Positions 9,099 to 19,095 of a stretch of DNA of 64,000 nucleotides are shown here, one piece after another. The stretch's first letter is position 1. Each line of letters opens with the position of its first letter. Origin of the DNA: Antrihabitans cavernicola (GTDB lineage: Bacteria > Actinomycetota > Actinomycetes > Mycobacteriales > Mycobacteriaceae); NCBI RefSeq assembly GCF_008297975.1, contig NZ_VLNY01000002.1:248001-312000 (forward strand), given 5' to 3'. The notes below the pieces were generated by a model. It did no database searches. It worked only from the letters and a program-made list of their open reading frames with translations, and had not been told where the DNA came from. The position numbers and the translations under genes were made by a program.

Positions 9099-10555
9099 CG
9101 GTTGACCAACGCTGTTCGCCAGAGGTGCATCGACACGTAGGACCGCCACGGTGCCCACCGGTCGCAATCGCGTAGGTCGAGTCCCAGACGTTGCGCACCC
9201 TGGCGCAGCACCAGATCGGTGTCGAGCAAGATGTCGGGGTCCGCGAGCAGCCGCATGCTGACGTAGTCGGCGGTCCAGGGACCGATGCCGCGTAGCGCCA
9301 GGAGTTCGGCGCGCAGATCGCCGATCGTCCTGCCCGCGTGCAGGTTTACGTCGCCGTCGGCAATCGCGCGTGCCACATCGACGATCGCGGTGACGCGCCG
9401 GGCAGGGCCGGTCAGAACGTCGTGGCCGTGTTCGGCGACCGCCGCCGCGGTGGGGAACAGACGTGTCACGCCCTCGTGCGGTGTATCGATGGGCTCGCCA
9501 AGGGCGTCGACCAGCCGGGCGGTGTGCGTCGCAGCCGCAGCGAGCGAGATCTGCTGCCCGATCATGGTGCGTAGCAGCAACTCTGTGCCGTCGAGGTTGC
9601 CCGGAACTCGGATGCCCGGGGTCGACGCGACGGCAGCGGCGAGTTGGGGGTCGTCGCCGAGAGCGGCGTCGACGGCCACCGGATCGGCGTCGAGATCGAG
9701 GAGATGACGGATCCTGCTTACTGCGGGCGCAAGATCACGCATGTCGGCCAACGACAGATCCGTGCTGACGAATCCCGGCTCGATCCGCAACGACACGCTG
9801 CCGTTGCCATGCGGCAGTCGCAAGCTGCGGGCGTACGAACCATCGCTCCATGTCTCTACCGATGGCACTGCGTGGGCGGAGAGGAACCAGTCGATCCACG
9901 ACGGATTCAGCGGTGTCCGATAGGGGAGCCGCAGCGTGACGGTGCCTTTCGTGGAGAAGGCGTTCGGTCGCCTCTCGGCGTCGTCGCGCATCCGCGACGG
10001 CGTCATCGCGAACACCTCTCGGATGGTGTCGTTGAATTGGCGGATGCTCGTGAAGCCTGCGGCGAATGCGATGTCGGACATCGGCATTCGAGTCGTTTGG
10101 ATCAACAGGCGAGCGGTGTGTGCGCGGTGTGCCCGTGCCAGCGCGAGCGGGCCTGCACCGAGCTCGTCGGTGAGCACGCGGGTCAGCTGGCGCGTCGAGT
10201 AGCCCAGTGTTTCGGCAACCGAGCCGACGCCGCCGCGTTCGACGGCGCCGTCGGCGATCAATCGCATCGCGCGCGACGCCAGATCCGATCGCGTGTTCCA
10301 CAACGGCGAGCCCGGCACCGCATCGGGCGCACAGCGCAGGCAGGCGCGGTAGCCGCCGTGCTGTGCCGCCGCGGCCGTGGGCAGAAAGATGATGTTCTCC
10401 GGGTTCGGGACCCGAGCGGGACACGATGGCCGACAGTAGATTCCGGTCGTGCGGACGGCGGTGAAGAACTGGCCGTCGAACCGCGAATCCCGCGACGACA
10501 CGGCGTGGAAGCACCGTTCGAAGTCGAGGTAGGGCGGAGTGGTTGCTGTGGTCAC
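9095..10555 (-). CDS. alkA: Ada/AlkA fusion: methyl-sensing activator and 3-methyladenine DNA glycosylase
   Basis: 486 residues in three parts. The Ada metal-binding domain has zinc ligands C41, C45, C72 and C75; by Ada homology the first is the methylphosphotriester acceptor. An AraC-type helix-turn-helix pair follows (about 85-185, DIAFAAGFTSIRQFNDTIREVF). The AlkA half (about 195-486) includes the helix-hairpin-helix GIGPWTADYVSMRLL (from 423) and the likely catalytic Asp D447 (LLDTDLVLRQG). This fusion is common in actinobacteria and combines sensor and base-excision enzyme. A GTG at 10555 is chosen because it precedes the conserved DFERCFHAV; the upstream extension overlaps the ybdD-like gene and lacks family residues. 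Confidence 0.92.
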   Translation of the reverse strand: MTTATTPPYLDFERCFHAVSSRDSRFDGQFFTAVRTTGIYCRPSCPARVPNPENIIFLPTAAAAQHGGYRACLRCAPDAVPGSPLWNTRSDLASRAMRLIADGAVERGGVGSVAETLGYSTRQLTRVLTDELGAGPLALARAHRAHTARLLIQTTRMPMSDIAFAAGFTSIRQFNDTIREVFAMTPSRMRDDAERRPNAFSTKGTVTLRLPYRTPLNPSWIDWFLSAHAVPSVETWSDGSYARSLRLPHGNGSVSLRIEPGFVSTDLSLADMRDLAPAVSRIRHLLDLDADPVAVDAALGDDPQLAAAVASTPGIRVPGNLDGTELLLRTMIGQQISLAAAATHTARLVDALGEPIDTPHEGVTRLFPTAAAVAEHGHDVLTGPARRVTAIVDVARAIADGDVNLHAGRTIGDLRAELLALRGIGPWTADYVSMRLLADPDILLDTDLVLRQGAQRLGLDLRDCDRWAPWRSYVSMHLWRTALVNR

Positions 10556-10610
10556 GTCACCACTGTGGCAGTGCTTCCAGCCCAGCGCTAGCGGAAATCG
10601 GCCATCGACG

Positions 10611-10802
10611 TCAGCAGCAGCGCGACGCCGGATTTGCTTCGGCTTCGGCGTGACGGTCACGCCAGTACTCACGCTCGCTCGGAATGGGCTCGTCGGGATG
10701 GCGTACCTGCATGTGTGCCACGTAGCGGGCGTAATCGTGATCGCCCATCACCGATGTGAACCACCACGCGACCGATCGTGCGGCCTCCGCAATCCGAGGC
10801 AT
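10611..10802 (-). CDS. YbdD/YjiX family small protein
   Basis: 63 residues (MPRIAEAARSVAWWFTSVMG...), with the family pattern of a short helical N-terminus, a GDHDYARYVAHMQVRHPDEP block and SEREYWRDRH. These proteins are encoded immediately after cstA-type genes and are thought to accompany that transporter; their role is unknown. Its ATG overlaps the cstA stop (ATGA), which fixes the start and indicates coupling. A longer upstream reading in the same frame only shadows cstA. Confidence 0.88.
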   Translation of the reverse strand: MPRIAEAARSVAWWFTSVMGDHDYARYVAHMQVRHPDEPIPSEREYWRDRHAEAEANPASRCC

Positions 10803-13087
10803 CAGTGGCCTCCGCGCGGGCGAGCAGCGCCGGGCGCGCGGACCTTGCCCTCGGCAACCAGCTGGTCCCATTCCTTCTGTACTTCGCGCTCGGCAGGCGT
10901 CGGGATGAAGCCGGTGGGCGCGAAGATCTTCGACGGTTCCACCGGTGATTCGGTCGACGGCATACCGCCGCTTCGGAATGCCTTGATACACGTCAATGCT
11001 CCGGTGATCGCGACGATCAACACGAGCACGGCGAACACGATCGACAACGTGCCCTGGATGAAGGTGTTGCGAATGACGGCATCGATAGCTTCGGGTGTTT
11101 TCGCGGTGCCGAATGTGGTCTTACCGGCGTCCTTGGCGGCCTGGAATGCGCTGTGCTGAGCCCAATATCCAACGGCGCGGTCGCCCGAGAAGATCTTCTG
11201 CCAGGACGCGGTCATCGTCACGATCAGGTCCCACGCCAACGGAATGCCCGGTATCCACGCCCACTTGAACAGCCCCTTCTTCATGACGATCGTCAGGATC
11301 ACCGTGAGAGCGATGGCCGCGAGCAACTGGTTCGCGATACCGAACAGTGGAAACAGGGTGTTGATGCCGCCGAGCGGATCGGTGACACCCATCAGCAGGA
11401 TCGAACCCCAGGCGAGCACGATGATCAGCGAGCAGATCCAGGCTCCGACTCGCCACGACGGGTCCTTGAATCGGCCGATCGCTCCGCCGAAGTTGCCGAG
11501 CGAGTCCGACAGCATGAACCGTGCGACGCGCGTTCCCGCGTCGATGGTGGTGAGAATGAACAGTGCCTCGAACATGATCGCGAAGTGGTACCAGAACGAC
11601 TTCATGCTGTCGCCGCCGAGGAACGAGTGCAGTACCTCCGACATGCCGACCGCGAGTGTCGGTGCACCGCCGGTACGCGAAATGATGGTCGTCTCACCGA
11701 CATCCGACGCTGCCTGCGCCAAATCGGCGCCGCTGATATTCGCGCCCGAGAGGCCGAGGCCGTTGACGTAGGCGGCTGCGGTATCCGTGGTGGTGCCGGT
11801 CAGCGCAGCAGGTGCGTTCATGGCGAAGTACAGGTGCTGGTCGAGAATGCACGCCGTGATCAGGGCCATGATCGCGACGAACGATTCGGTGAGCATCCCG
11901 CCGTATCCGATGATCCGGGTATGGCTTTCCTTCTCCAGCAACTTGGGAGTGGTGCCAGACGCGATCAGTGCGTGAAAGCCGGACAGCGCACCGCACGCGA
12001 TGGTGATGAACAGGAACGGGAACAGCGACCCTGCGAACGCCGGGCCGTTGCCCGCGTGGGCGAACTGCGACACGGCGGGCATCTTCATGTTCGGGTGTGC
12101 GAACAGGATTCCGATGGCCAGTAGGCCGATGGTGCCGACCTTCATGAAGGTGGACAGATAGTCGCGCGGGGCGAGGAGCAACCAGACCGGCAGCACCGAC
12201 GCGGCGAAACCGTAGCCGATCAGCAACCAGGCGATGGTGACCTTCGACAAGGTGAACCAGTCTGTGCCCCAACCGGTATCGGCAACCCACTGGCCGGAGA
12301 CGATGGCCAGCAGGAGAAGCACGAAACCGATCAGCGAAATTTCGGAGACCTTGCCCGGTCGCAAGAATCGAAGGTAGACGCCCATGAACAGTGCGATCGG
12401 GATGGTCATCGCGAGAGAGAAGACACCCCATGGGCTTTCGGCGAGCGCGTTGACCACGACGAGCGCGAGCACCGCGAGCAGGATGACCATGATGACGAGC
12501 ACACCGACGATCGCGGCAATACCGCCGACCACGCCGAGTTCGTCGCGGGCCATCTGACCGAGGCTGCGACCGCGTCGTTTCGACGACGCCCACAGCACAA
12601 GGAAATCCTGTACGCCACCGGCGAATACGACGCCGACGATGATCCAGATGGTGCCCGGCAGGTAACCCATCTGCGCGGCCAGCACGGGGCCGACGAGGGG
12701 CCCGGCACCTGCGATGGCCGCGAAGTGATGGCCGAACAGGACCCGTCGATCCATCGGCATGAAATCTTTGCCGTTCTCCAGGATTTCGGCGGGTGTCGCC
12801 CGATCGTCACGCGGCTGGACGATCTTGTACTCGATGAAACGAGCGTAGAAGCGGTAGGCGATGACGTAGGTGCAGCCTGCAGCGATGACGAACCAGACCG
12901 CGCTGACGCTTTCACCGCGGACGATGGCGATGACCGCCCAGGCGACCGCGCCGAGCAGAGCGATCGCAGCGAAGATTCCCTTCTTCACCGGGGTGACCGG
13001 CGTTCGATCGACAACGCCGACCGGGGGTAGGTCAGGATCGGTCCGCAGGTATTCGATGTTGCCCTGCGGAGCCTCTTTGATCGCCAT
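10802..13087 (-). CDS. cstA: Carbon starvation protein A (peptide/pyruvate transporter family)
   Basis: 761-residue inner-membrane protein with some 16-18 hydrophobic segments. CstA features include the N-terminal YRFYARFIE, NGKDFMPMDRRVLFGHHFAAIAGAGPLVGPVLAAQMGYLPG, the SGFHALIASGTTPK block and the C-terminal FGIANQLLAAIAL. Family members take up peptides or pyruvate during carbon limitation. The start is an ATG preceded by AGGAGA at a good distance. It is followed with ATGA overlap by the YbdD-like gene. The 95 bases upstream separate it from the phosphodiesterase gene on the same strand. Confidence 0.95.
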   Translation of the reverse strand: MAIKEAPQGNIEYLRTDPDLPPVGVVDRTPVTPVKKGIFAAIALLGAVAWAVIAIVRGESVSAVWFVIAAGCTYVIAYRFYARFIEYKIVQPRDDRATPAEILENGKDFMPMDRRVLFGHHFAAIAGAGPLVGPVLAAQMGYLPGTIWIIVGVVFAGGVQDFLVLWASSKRRGRSLGQMARDELGVVGGIAAIVGVLVIMVILLAVLALVVVNALAESPWGVFSLAMTIPIALFMGVYLRFLRPGKVSEISLIGFVLLLLAIVSGQWVADTGWGTDWFTLSKVTIAWLLIGYGFAASVLPVWLLLAPRDYLSTFMKVGTIGLLAIGILFAHPNMKMPAVSQFAHAGNGPAFAGSLFPFLFITIACGALSGFHALIASGTTPKLLEKESHTRIIGYGGMLTESFVAIMALITACILDQHLYFAMNAPAALTGTTTDTAAAYVNGLGLSGANISGADLAQAASDVGETTIISRTGGAPTLAVGMSEVLHSFLGGDSMKSFWYHFAIMFEALFILTTIDAGTRVARFMLSDSLGNFGGAIGRFKDPSWRVGAWICSLIIVLAWGSILLMGVTDPLGGINTLFPLFGIANQLLAAIALTVILTIVMKKGLFKWAWIPGIPLAWDLIVTMTASWQKIFSGDRAVGYWAQHSAFQAAKDAGKTTFGTAKTPEAIDAVIRNTFIQGTLSIVFAVLVLIVAITGALTCIKAFRSGGMPSTESPVEPSKIFAPTGFIPTPAEREVQKEWDQLVAEGKVRAPGAARPRGGH

Positions 13088-13182
13088 CGTCGTCTCCTCG
13101 TCGCTGGTGCGGGAGCCACTCTAAGGCCACGCTAGACCGCACCGCAGCAACTTGACAGGCGTCGGTTTTGTCGGGACTCGTT

Positions 13183-14550
13183 CTAGTGCCCCAACTCCTT
13201 GTCGAATGCCTTGCGCGCGTCGACACCGGTGTTGGTGAAGTCGGTGAACACGCCGTCGACGCCGAGCCGGAAGAACTTGGCGAACTCGGCTTTCGGGTCG
13301 CCGTTGTAGTCCGCCGCCAGGTACTTCTTCTCGTCGCGGAACGTGAAGACGTGCACGAACAATCCCGCGGCGTGCGCATCCGTCACCAACGAGGTCGGCG
13401 GCTGCGTGGTCGCTGCGGCGGTGGAGCTTTTGAACGCTGGATCCGCCGGGTACGGATCGATTTTCAGTGGGACGATCTGCGGCTTCCACGGGCCGATGCC
13501 GTCGGCATAGGTCTTGACCTCCGCAAGCCCCGCCGGAGTCAGCATCGCGTCGAACCACCTCGGGTCGCCTGCGACGGTCCAGTCGTAGGGGCGGCCGGTG
13601 ACGATGTCGTCGTAGAGCACCTTGCCGGTGCGGTAGTCGACGTCGTAGCCGTCGACCAACTGCACGATTTTGGTCTTCAGGCCGTGGTCGTGCAGATAGC
13701 GCAGGCTGCCCGGCTCGAAGCTCTGCACGAAGATCGGCGCGTCCTTGGAGTTGAGGCCGTTGTCGTCGACCGCCTTGACGATCGCGTCTTCGAGCGGATG
13801 GCTACCGGGTGCGCCGCAGCCGTTCGCGATCGCCTGTTCGTCGTTCCAGGTGGGGTTCTTGGATTCGGGGTAGACCGAGATCGTCCGGCCCGTGGACTTG
13901 GACTTTGCCTTTGCGATATCGACGATCTGCTGGAAGGTGAGAATCGGATACTTGCCGTTGAATTCGGTGGGTCGCTCGGCCGCATCGTCGTAGGTGGTGC
14001 CGCCGAACCACTTCTGGAGCTCGGCGACCGTGAAGTCGGTGATCGACCAGTCGTTCGTGTGGTCTTCGCCGTCGACGATCAGCGACTTCAGCACCGACTT
14101 GGGGTCGGCCGGGTCCGTCTTGTCCACCAGGTAGGTCGCGGGTCCGGTCGCGGGCGTGCTCGGCCAGGAAACGGGGACCGCAATCCCTGGCACCGTGCGT
14201 TTGCGGGCAGCGACATCGGGATTGGTCTTGGCCACCTCGGCGACGTTGGTGTTGTCGCTGAGCCATGGGTTGTGTCGCGCGACCAGCACACAGTCCTTGG
14301 ACAGGTGCAAGTCCTCTTCGAGTGCGTCCGTGCCGTCGTCGGCGGCGAGCTCGTAGGAGGGCTGCGTCTCCTCCGGGCGCAGCCCCGGCAAGCCGCGATG
14401 CCCGATCACCAGCGGCTGCTTTCCGTCGAGCGTGGTGTACGGCTTGGCGGCCTGGTTGGACTCGTCGCTGCCGCAGGCGGTGAGCGCACCCGCTCCCAAC
14501 AGCGTCAATGCGGATACGACGGCGATCGAGCGCCGGTTGACGATCTTCAC
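13183..14550 (-). CDS. Glycerophosphodiester phosphodiesterase lipoprotein
   Basis: 455 residues. A signal peptide ends in a lipobox (GAGALTAC, Cys at about 26), so it should be a membrane-anchored, surface-exposed lipoprotein. The GDPD catalytic signatures are VIGHRGLPGLRPEETQPSY (HRG), ALEEDLHLSKD and VLVARHNPWL, and the barrel closes with GVDGVFTDFTNTG. Members split glycerophosphodiesters to glycerol-3-phosphate and an alcohol, recycling phospholipid headgroups or teichoic-type polymers. It resembles the larger periplasmic GlpQ type. It is divergent from efeO. Confidence 0.92.
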   Translation of the reverse strand: MKIVNRRSIAVVSALTLLGAGALTACGSDESNQAAKPYTTLDGKQPLVIGHRGLPGLRPEETQPSYELAADDGTDALEEDLHLSKDCVLVARHNPWLSDNTNVAEVAKTNPDVAARKRTVPGIAVPVSWPSTPATGPATYLVDKTDPADPKSVLKSLIVDGEDHTNDWSITDFTVAELQKWFGGTTYDDAAERPTEFNGKYPILTFQQIVDIAKAKSKSTGRTISVYPESKNPTWNDEQAIANGCGAPGSHPLEDAIVKAVDDNGLNSKDAPIFVQSFEPGSLRYLHDHGLKTKIVQLVDGYDVDYRTGKVLYDDIVTGRPYDWTVAGDPRWFDAMLTPAGLAEVKTYADGIGPWKPQIVPLKIDPYPADPAFKSSTAAATTQPPTSLVTDAHAAGLFVHVFTFRDEKKYLAADYNGDPKAEFAKFFRLGVDGVFTDFTNTGVDARKAFDKELGH

Positions 14551-14737
14551 GAATTCCCCCGAAGGTCCGTTCGACGAAATGTCTGGTCCAACCGACTATG
14601 CGGCGCGTGGGAAATATGCGCGCTCCGAGCGGGATGAACACTAGGCAAACTCATATTGCGGTGTCCGAACGATCCCATTTGTCCATCGAACGGTCGGTTA
14701 GCCTTCGGCGCGATAAGCAAGTCGACCAGGGGCCGCA

Positions 14738-15940
14738 ATGACCGAGGATGCACCGCACGCGACGCGCAGATGGCGTGCGCTGGCCTTGGCATGCGTTGTG
14801 TCGGCGGCGGTCGTCGCTGCCGGCGTCGTGGTCGAGACAGTCTCTGCGCGTGACGATTCCGGGCCCACTGCGGCTCCGCTCGATCCCGACGTCGCACTGC
14901 CGCAACAGTCGGTCGATGCGAAGCTCGACGGCTGCGTCGACAGCCCGACCGCGCGTGACGGTAGGCAGGTCTTTCGGGTGCGGAACACGACGGCAGTGCC
15001 GGTGGATTTCGAACTCACCGACGCCGATGGGAAGGTCGTCGGCGAAATCGAGGCGCTCGGCCCGCAGTCAACGCGTTCGCTCGACGTGAGCGTCGGTGCG
15101 GGCCGGTATCGGTTCGTGTGCATGTTCGACGATGCGCGCGCCGTCACCAGCGCGTCCTTCGCGCTGGCGGGGGAGTCCACGGGTGGCCCGGTCGCTGCGC
15201 CGCTGAGTACACAGGATCTGACACCGGCGACGCTCGCCTACGAGCACTGGGTGACCGGTCGGCTACCCGATCTGGTGGCAGGCGCGCAGCAACTTCGAGA
15301 CCAGCTGGGGTCTGCGGATATCGAAAATGCGCGCGCGACTTGGGTATCCGCGCACCATCTCTACGAGACGCTGGGCGCCGCGTACGGCGCGTTCGGCGAT
15401 GTCGACACCGCGATCGACGGAACGGCCACCGGCCCGGACTTCTCGGGATTCCATCGGATCGAGCAGGGGTTGTGGGGCAGCGAACCTGCTGCGGCCCTGC
15501 TTCCAATCGCGGATCGGCTGGTCGCCGACACGCAGCGATTGCAGGAACAGTTCACGTCGACGCACGTCGATCCGCTCGATATCGGTCTACGCGCACACGA
15601 AATCAGCGAGGACACGCTGCAATTCGAGCTCACCGGCCGCAACGACTTCGGATCGCACACCGGTCTCGACACGGTGGCTGCCAACCTGGACGGCACGCGA
15701 GAGTTGCTGGATGTGTTGCGGCCGTTGCTGACTCCGAGGTACTCGGCGCTTGCAGAGGTCGACAGCGAGATCGCGAAGACGCGCGATCTGGTCGTCTCGC
15801 TGGATGCGAAGTACCTTCGGAGTGTTGCGATTCCCGCGGTGGCGCCGATCGACAGGCAGCGGGTGGACGGCGCGGTGTCGCACATCGCCGAACTGCTGGC
15901 GCCGGTCGCTGCGCTGTGCGACGTCAGGCGGACCGGATGA
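14738..15940 (+). CDS. efeO: EfeO-type iron-uptake lipoprotein-like component (cupredoxin plus M75 domain)
   Basis: 400 residues: an N-terminal membrane anchor or signal (about 12-34), a cupredoxin-like domain (about 55-150, RVRNTTAVPVDFELTDADG ... YRFVCMFDD) and the imelysin/M75 peptidase-like domain (about 160-400) with the conserved HxxE at H239-E242 (GFHRIEQGLWG). In E. coli EfeO is a periplasmic partner of the ferrous/ferric uptake system EfeUOB. The ATG at 14738 follows a GGGG run; the stop overlaps efeB (ATGA). No efeU permease is adjacent. Confidence 0.93.
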   Translation: MTEDAPHATRRWRALALACVVSAAVVAAGVVVETVSARDDSGPTAAPLDPDVALPQQSVDAKLDGCVDSPTARDGRQVFRVRNTTAVPVDFELTDADGKVVGEIEALGPQSTRSLDVSVGAGRYRFVCMFDDARAVTSASFALAGESTGGPVAAPLSTQDLTPATLAYEHWVTGRLPDLVAGAQQLRDQLGSADIENARATWVSAHHLYETLGAAYGAFGDVDTAIDGTATGPDFSGFHRIEQGLWGSEPAAALLPIADRLVADTQRLQEQFTSTHVDPLDIGLRAHEISEDTLQFELTGRNDFGSHTGLDTVAANLDGTRELLDVLRPLLTPRYSALAEVDSEIAKTRDLVVSLDAKYLRSVAIPAVAPIDRQRVDGAVSHIAELLAPVAALCDVRRTG

Positions 15941-17136
15941 CGCCGCAGCTTCCGCGGCGCGCGCTGCTACGCGGCGGCGTCGGGTTGGCGGGTCTGGCGG
16001 CGGCAGCGTCGACGCAGGCAGTGCCGGTGGCCAATGCCGTTGCGGCCGTGCCGTTTCACGGTGAAAATCAGGCGGGTATTCTGCCCGAACCGCAGCCGTA
16101 CTCCGTGGTGCTGGCGGCGAATGCGATCGCAGGCAGCCGCGCAGAGCTTGCGGATCTGTTCCGGACCATCACCGATCGTGCGCGGTTCCTCACGGCGGGC
16201 GGGGATCCGGATCCGGTCGGGATCACGGCGCCTGCCACCGATTCGGGAACCCTCGGTTCGACGATTCCCGCCGGTGGACTCACGGTGACGCTGGGCGTCG
16301 GCGCGTCGCTGTTCGACGATCGATACGGCTTGCAGAGCAGGAAGCCGACGCGCCTCGATGTGATGACGCCGTTCCCCGACGACGATCTGAAACCCGAATG
16401 GTGCCACGGCGACCTGAGTCTCGTCGTCAGTGCGCCCGAGCGTGACACCGTGCTGCATGCGGTGCGCGACATCGCACGCAACACCAGGGGTGGCATGCAA
16501 TTCGCCTGGCGCCAAGATGGATTCGTTCCGCCACCACGACCGTCCGGAGCGCCGCGCAACCATTTCGGGTTCAAGGACGGGACGTCGAATCCCGATGTTC
16601 GCGACCCGGGCACCATGAAGCGACTGGTGTGGGCGGCGTCGGACGATCAACCGTGGACCGCCGGCGGCAGCTACCAGGTGGTGCGGCTGATTCGCATGCT
16701 GGTGGAATTCTGGGATCGCATCTCGGTGGGTGAGCAGGAAAACCTCTTCGGACGAGCACGTGCGACGGGTGCGCCCCTGGACGGCACCGTCGAAGGCGAT
16801 GTTCCGGACTACTCGCGCGACGGCACCGGCAAAGTGATCCCACTGACCAGCCATATGCGCCTTGCCAATCCGCGAACCGACGACACCGACGACTCACGGA
16901 TTCTGCGTCGGTCGCACAGCTACGACGCCGGGCTGGACACCAACGGAAACCTCGATCTGGGACTGGTTTTCGTCTGTTACCAGCAAGATATCGCGCGGCA
17001 GTTCGTCGCGACACAGACAAGGCTCGATGGTGAGCCGCTGTCCGATTACATCTCTCCGTTCGGGGGCGGCTACTTCTTCGCGTTGCCCGGAGTTCGCAAT
17101 CAATCCGACTATCTCGGCCGCAGGCTGTTCGAGTGA
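15937..17136 (+). CDS. efeB: EfeB-type dye-decolourising (DyP) peroxidase
   Basis: 399 residues. A twin-arginine-like leader (PRRALLRGGVGLAGLAAAA) predicts folded export by Tat. The heme peroxidase core carries the DyP GxxDG motif GFKDG at 211-215 (catalytic Asp D214) and the likely axial heme ligand H306 (TSHMRLANPR). EfeB has been proposed to oxidise Fe2+ or act on heme in iron acquisition. It starts within the efeO stop (ATGA), so the pair is coupled. The next gene, a phosphoesterase, begins 25 bases downstream and may be in the same operon. Confidence 0.95.
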   Translation: MTPQLPRRALLRGGVGLAGLAAAASTQAVPVANAVAAVPFHGENQAGILPEPQPYSVVLAANAIAGSRAELADLFRTITDRARFLTAGGDPDPVGITAPATDSGTLGSTIPAGGLTVTLGVGASLFDDRYGLQSRKPTRLDVMTPFPDDDLKPEWCHGDLSLVVSAPERDTVLHAVRDIARNTRGGMQFAWRQDGFVPPPRPSGAPRNHFGFKDGTSNPDVRDPGTMKRLVWAASDDQPWTAGGSYQVVRLIRMLVEFWDRISVGEQENLFGRARATGAPLDGTVEGDVPDYSRDGTGKVIPLTSHMRLANPRTDDTDDSRILRRSHSYDAGLDTNGNLDLGLVFVCYQQDIARQFVATQTRLDGEPLSDYISPFGGGYFFALPGVRNQSDYLGRRLFE

Positions 17137-17161
17137 TGTCTTCGAAGGAAGGGCCCGTTCG

Positions 17162-19023
17162 ATGAGATCGAAACGTCCACAACATACTTCGCGCAGGGTT
17201 GCGATGAGGCTGGGCCTGTTGGCCTCGGCTGGTCTGCTCGCCGGTGGGTCGCTGCTTGCGTCCGCTCCGGTGGCATTGGCCGACGACGCAACAACGGCGA
17301 CACCGATCAAGCATGTTGTCGTCATCTTCGGCGAGAACATCTCGTTCGATCACTACTTCGGCACGTACCCGAAGGCGGCGAACCTCGAGGGCGAGAAGCT
17401 GCAGGGATCGGATACGCCTGCGGCGCAGTTCACTGCCGATCCGGCGACGCCGAAAGATGTTGCCAACCTGACGAACACCGGGTTGGACGGCGACAAGAAC
17501 CCGAACACGTACAAGCCGTTCCGGTTCACACCGGAGCAAGCGGTGACGTGCGATCAGAACCATGAGTACAAGGCAGAGCAGAGTGCCACCATCGCGGCGC
17601 GATGGACAAGTTCATCGAGTCCACCACCAAGGACAAGTGTGCGAGCGCCGGCGCGAACATGTACGAGACCGCAGGCGAGACCATGGGGTACTACGACGGC
17701 AACACCGTCACCGGCCTGTGGAACTACGCGCAGAACTATGCGTTGAACGACAACAGCTTCGGCAGCGTCTTCGGCCCGTCCACGCCGGGCGCATTGGACC
17801 TGATCTCCGGACAGACCCATGGCGTGCGGTCCTACGATCCGGTGTCGTTGGCGCCGACGGCGACTCCTGACGAAAGCTTTGTCGAGTCACCGAGCCCCGA
17901 GGGTGTCGGCACCGTCATCGAAGATCCGGATCCGTTGTACGACGATTGCTCGAACGGCAACGACCGGTCGGCGAAGTCGAACCTTGCCGGCATGGAGGGG
18001 CAGAACATCGGGGATCTGTTGAACAAGAAGGACATCAGCTGGGGCTGGTTCCAGGGTGGCTTCCGTCCGAGTGCGGCGTGGGACGGCCAGGACGGGCATT
18101 ACGCGACGTGCAAGACCGGACACAAGACTGTCGCGGGCGGCAAGCAGGACGACTATTCGCCGCACCATCAGCCGTTCCAGTACTACAAGTCGACGGCCAA
18201 TCCCCATCACCTCGCGCCTGCAACGCCCGAGGAGATCGGCCACAACGGCCAGGCGAACCACCAGTACGACCTCACCGATTTCGATACGGCATTGTCGCGC
18301 AACGCACTTCCGGCCGTCACGTTTCTGAAAGCGCCGAAGTACCAGGACGGTCATGCCGCGAACTCGGATCCGATCGACGAGCAGCAGTTCGTCACACATG
18401 AGGTCAACCAACTGCAGCAGTCGGATTCCTGGAAGGACACCGCGGTTGTGCTCGCTTACGACGACTCCGATGGTTGGTACGACCACGTTGCCGCCAAGCT
18501 GCTCAACGGATCGTCGGATCCCAAGCAGGACACGCCGATGTGCAGTGATCTTGCGGCCGCGACTCCTCCCGTAGGCGGCTACCAGGATCGGTGTGGCCCG
18601 GGCACTCGTCAACCGCTGCTTGTGGTTTCGCCCTATGCCAAGAAGAACTTCGTCGATCACACTGCCACCGAGCAGACGTCGATCCTGAAGTTCATCGAAG
18701 ACAACTGGTCGGTCGGGCGGATCGGCGACGCATCCTTCGACGAGCGTGCGGGTTCGATGAATGCGATGTTCGACTTCGGAAAGCCCCGCACGGACAAGGT
18801 TTTCCTCAACGAGGCCAACGGTTCCGTCGCCGCTGACGCCGCGTCGGCCAAGACGCCTCCGCAGCAGTCGAGTGTCAACCCGTCGGCAAGTGCATCGTCG
18901 GATACGTCGAACGACGACGGCACCAACGTATGGAAGATCGTGATTCCGATCGTGATCGTGGTGGCGTTGTTGGCGCTCGGCGCATACGCGTACTTCCGGA
19001 GCAGGCGCCCGCAGGCGCGGTAG
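17162..19023 (+). pseudogene. Surface phosphoesterase (acid phosphatase/phospholipase C superfamily), frameshifted
   Basis: Two adjoining reading frames together encode one protein of about 620 residues. The first (17162 to about 17600) has a secretion signal (MRLGLLASAGLLAGGSLLA...ALA) and the family's N-terminal motif GENISFDHYFGTYP. The second, from about 17602 (MDKFIESTTKD), carries the rest, including YDDSDGWYDH, and ends in a single membrane anchor (IPIVIVVALLALGAYAYF) plus a basic tail. The break lies between 17585 and 17601; restoring one base there, as in GCC-TAC-CAT, would read SAYHRGAMDKF, close to family members. It could be a real null allele, a sequencing error or, less likely, recoding. 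It lies 25 bases after efeB. Confidence 0.85.
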
Positions 19024-19066
19024 TTGTGGTCGAATAGTGTTGCAGCGCTGCAAGAACTCCTTGCCA

Positions 19067-19082
19067 TCGAACATGTGTGCGA
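19067..19082 (+). promoter_or_regulatory. Probable LexA/SOS box
   Basis: TCGAACATGTGTGCGA matches the actinobacterial SOS box TCGAAC-N4-GTTCGA at 11 of 12 defined positions. It ends 13 bases before the ATG at 19096 of the DUF222 gene and is followed by TACAAT, a plausible -10. Several mycobacterial 13E12-family genes are established LexA targets, so DNA-damage control is expected. It also argues that translation starts at 19096, upstream of the frame break. Confidence 0.7.
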
Positions 19083-19095
19083 GTACAATTGGGGC

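Noticed and set aside
14640-14737. IdeR/DtxR box upstream of efeO (GGTTAGCCTT around 14694-14704)
   Set aside because: Only the left half matches the 19-base consensus; the right half does not.
17585-17601. Programmed -1 frameshift in the phosphoesterase
   Set aside because: No slippery heptamer or downstream pseudoknot was evident; an indel is the simpler explanation.
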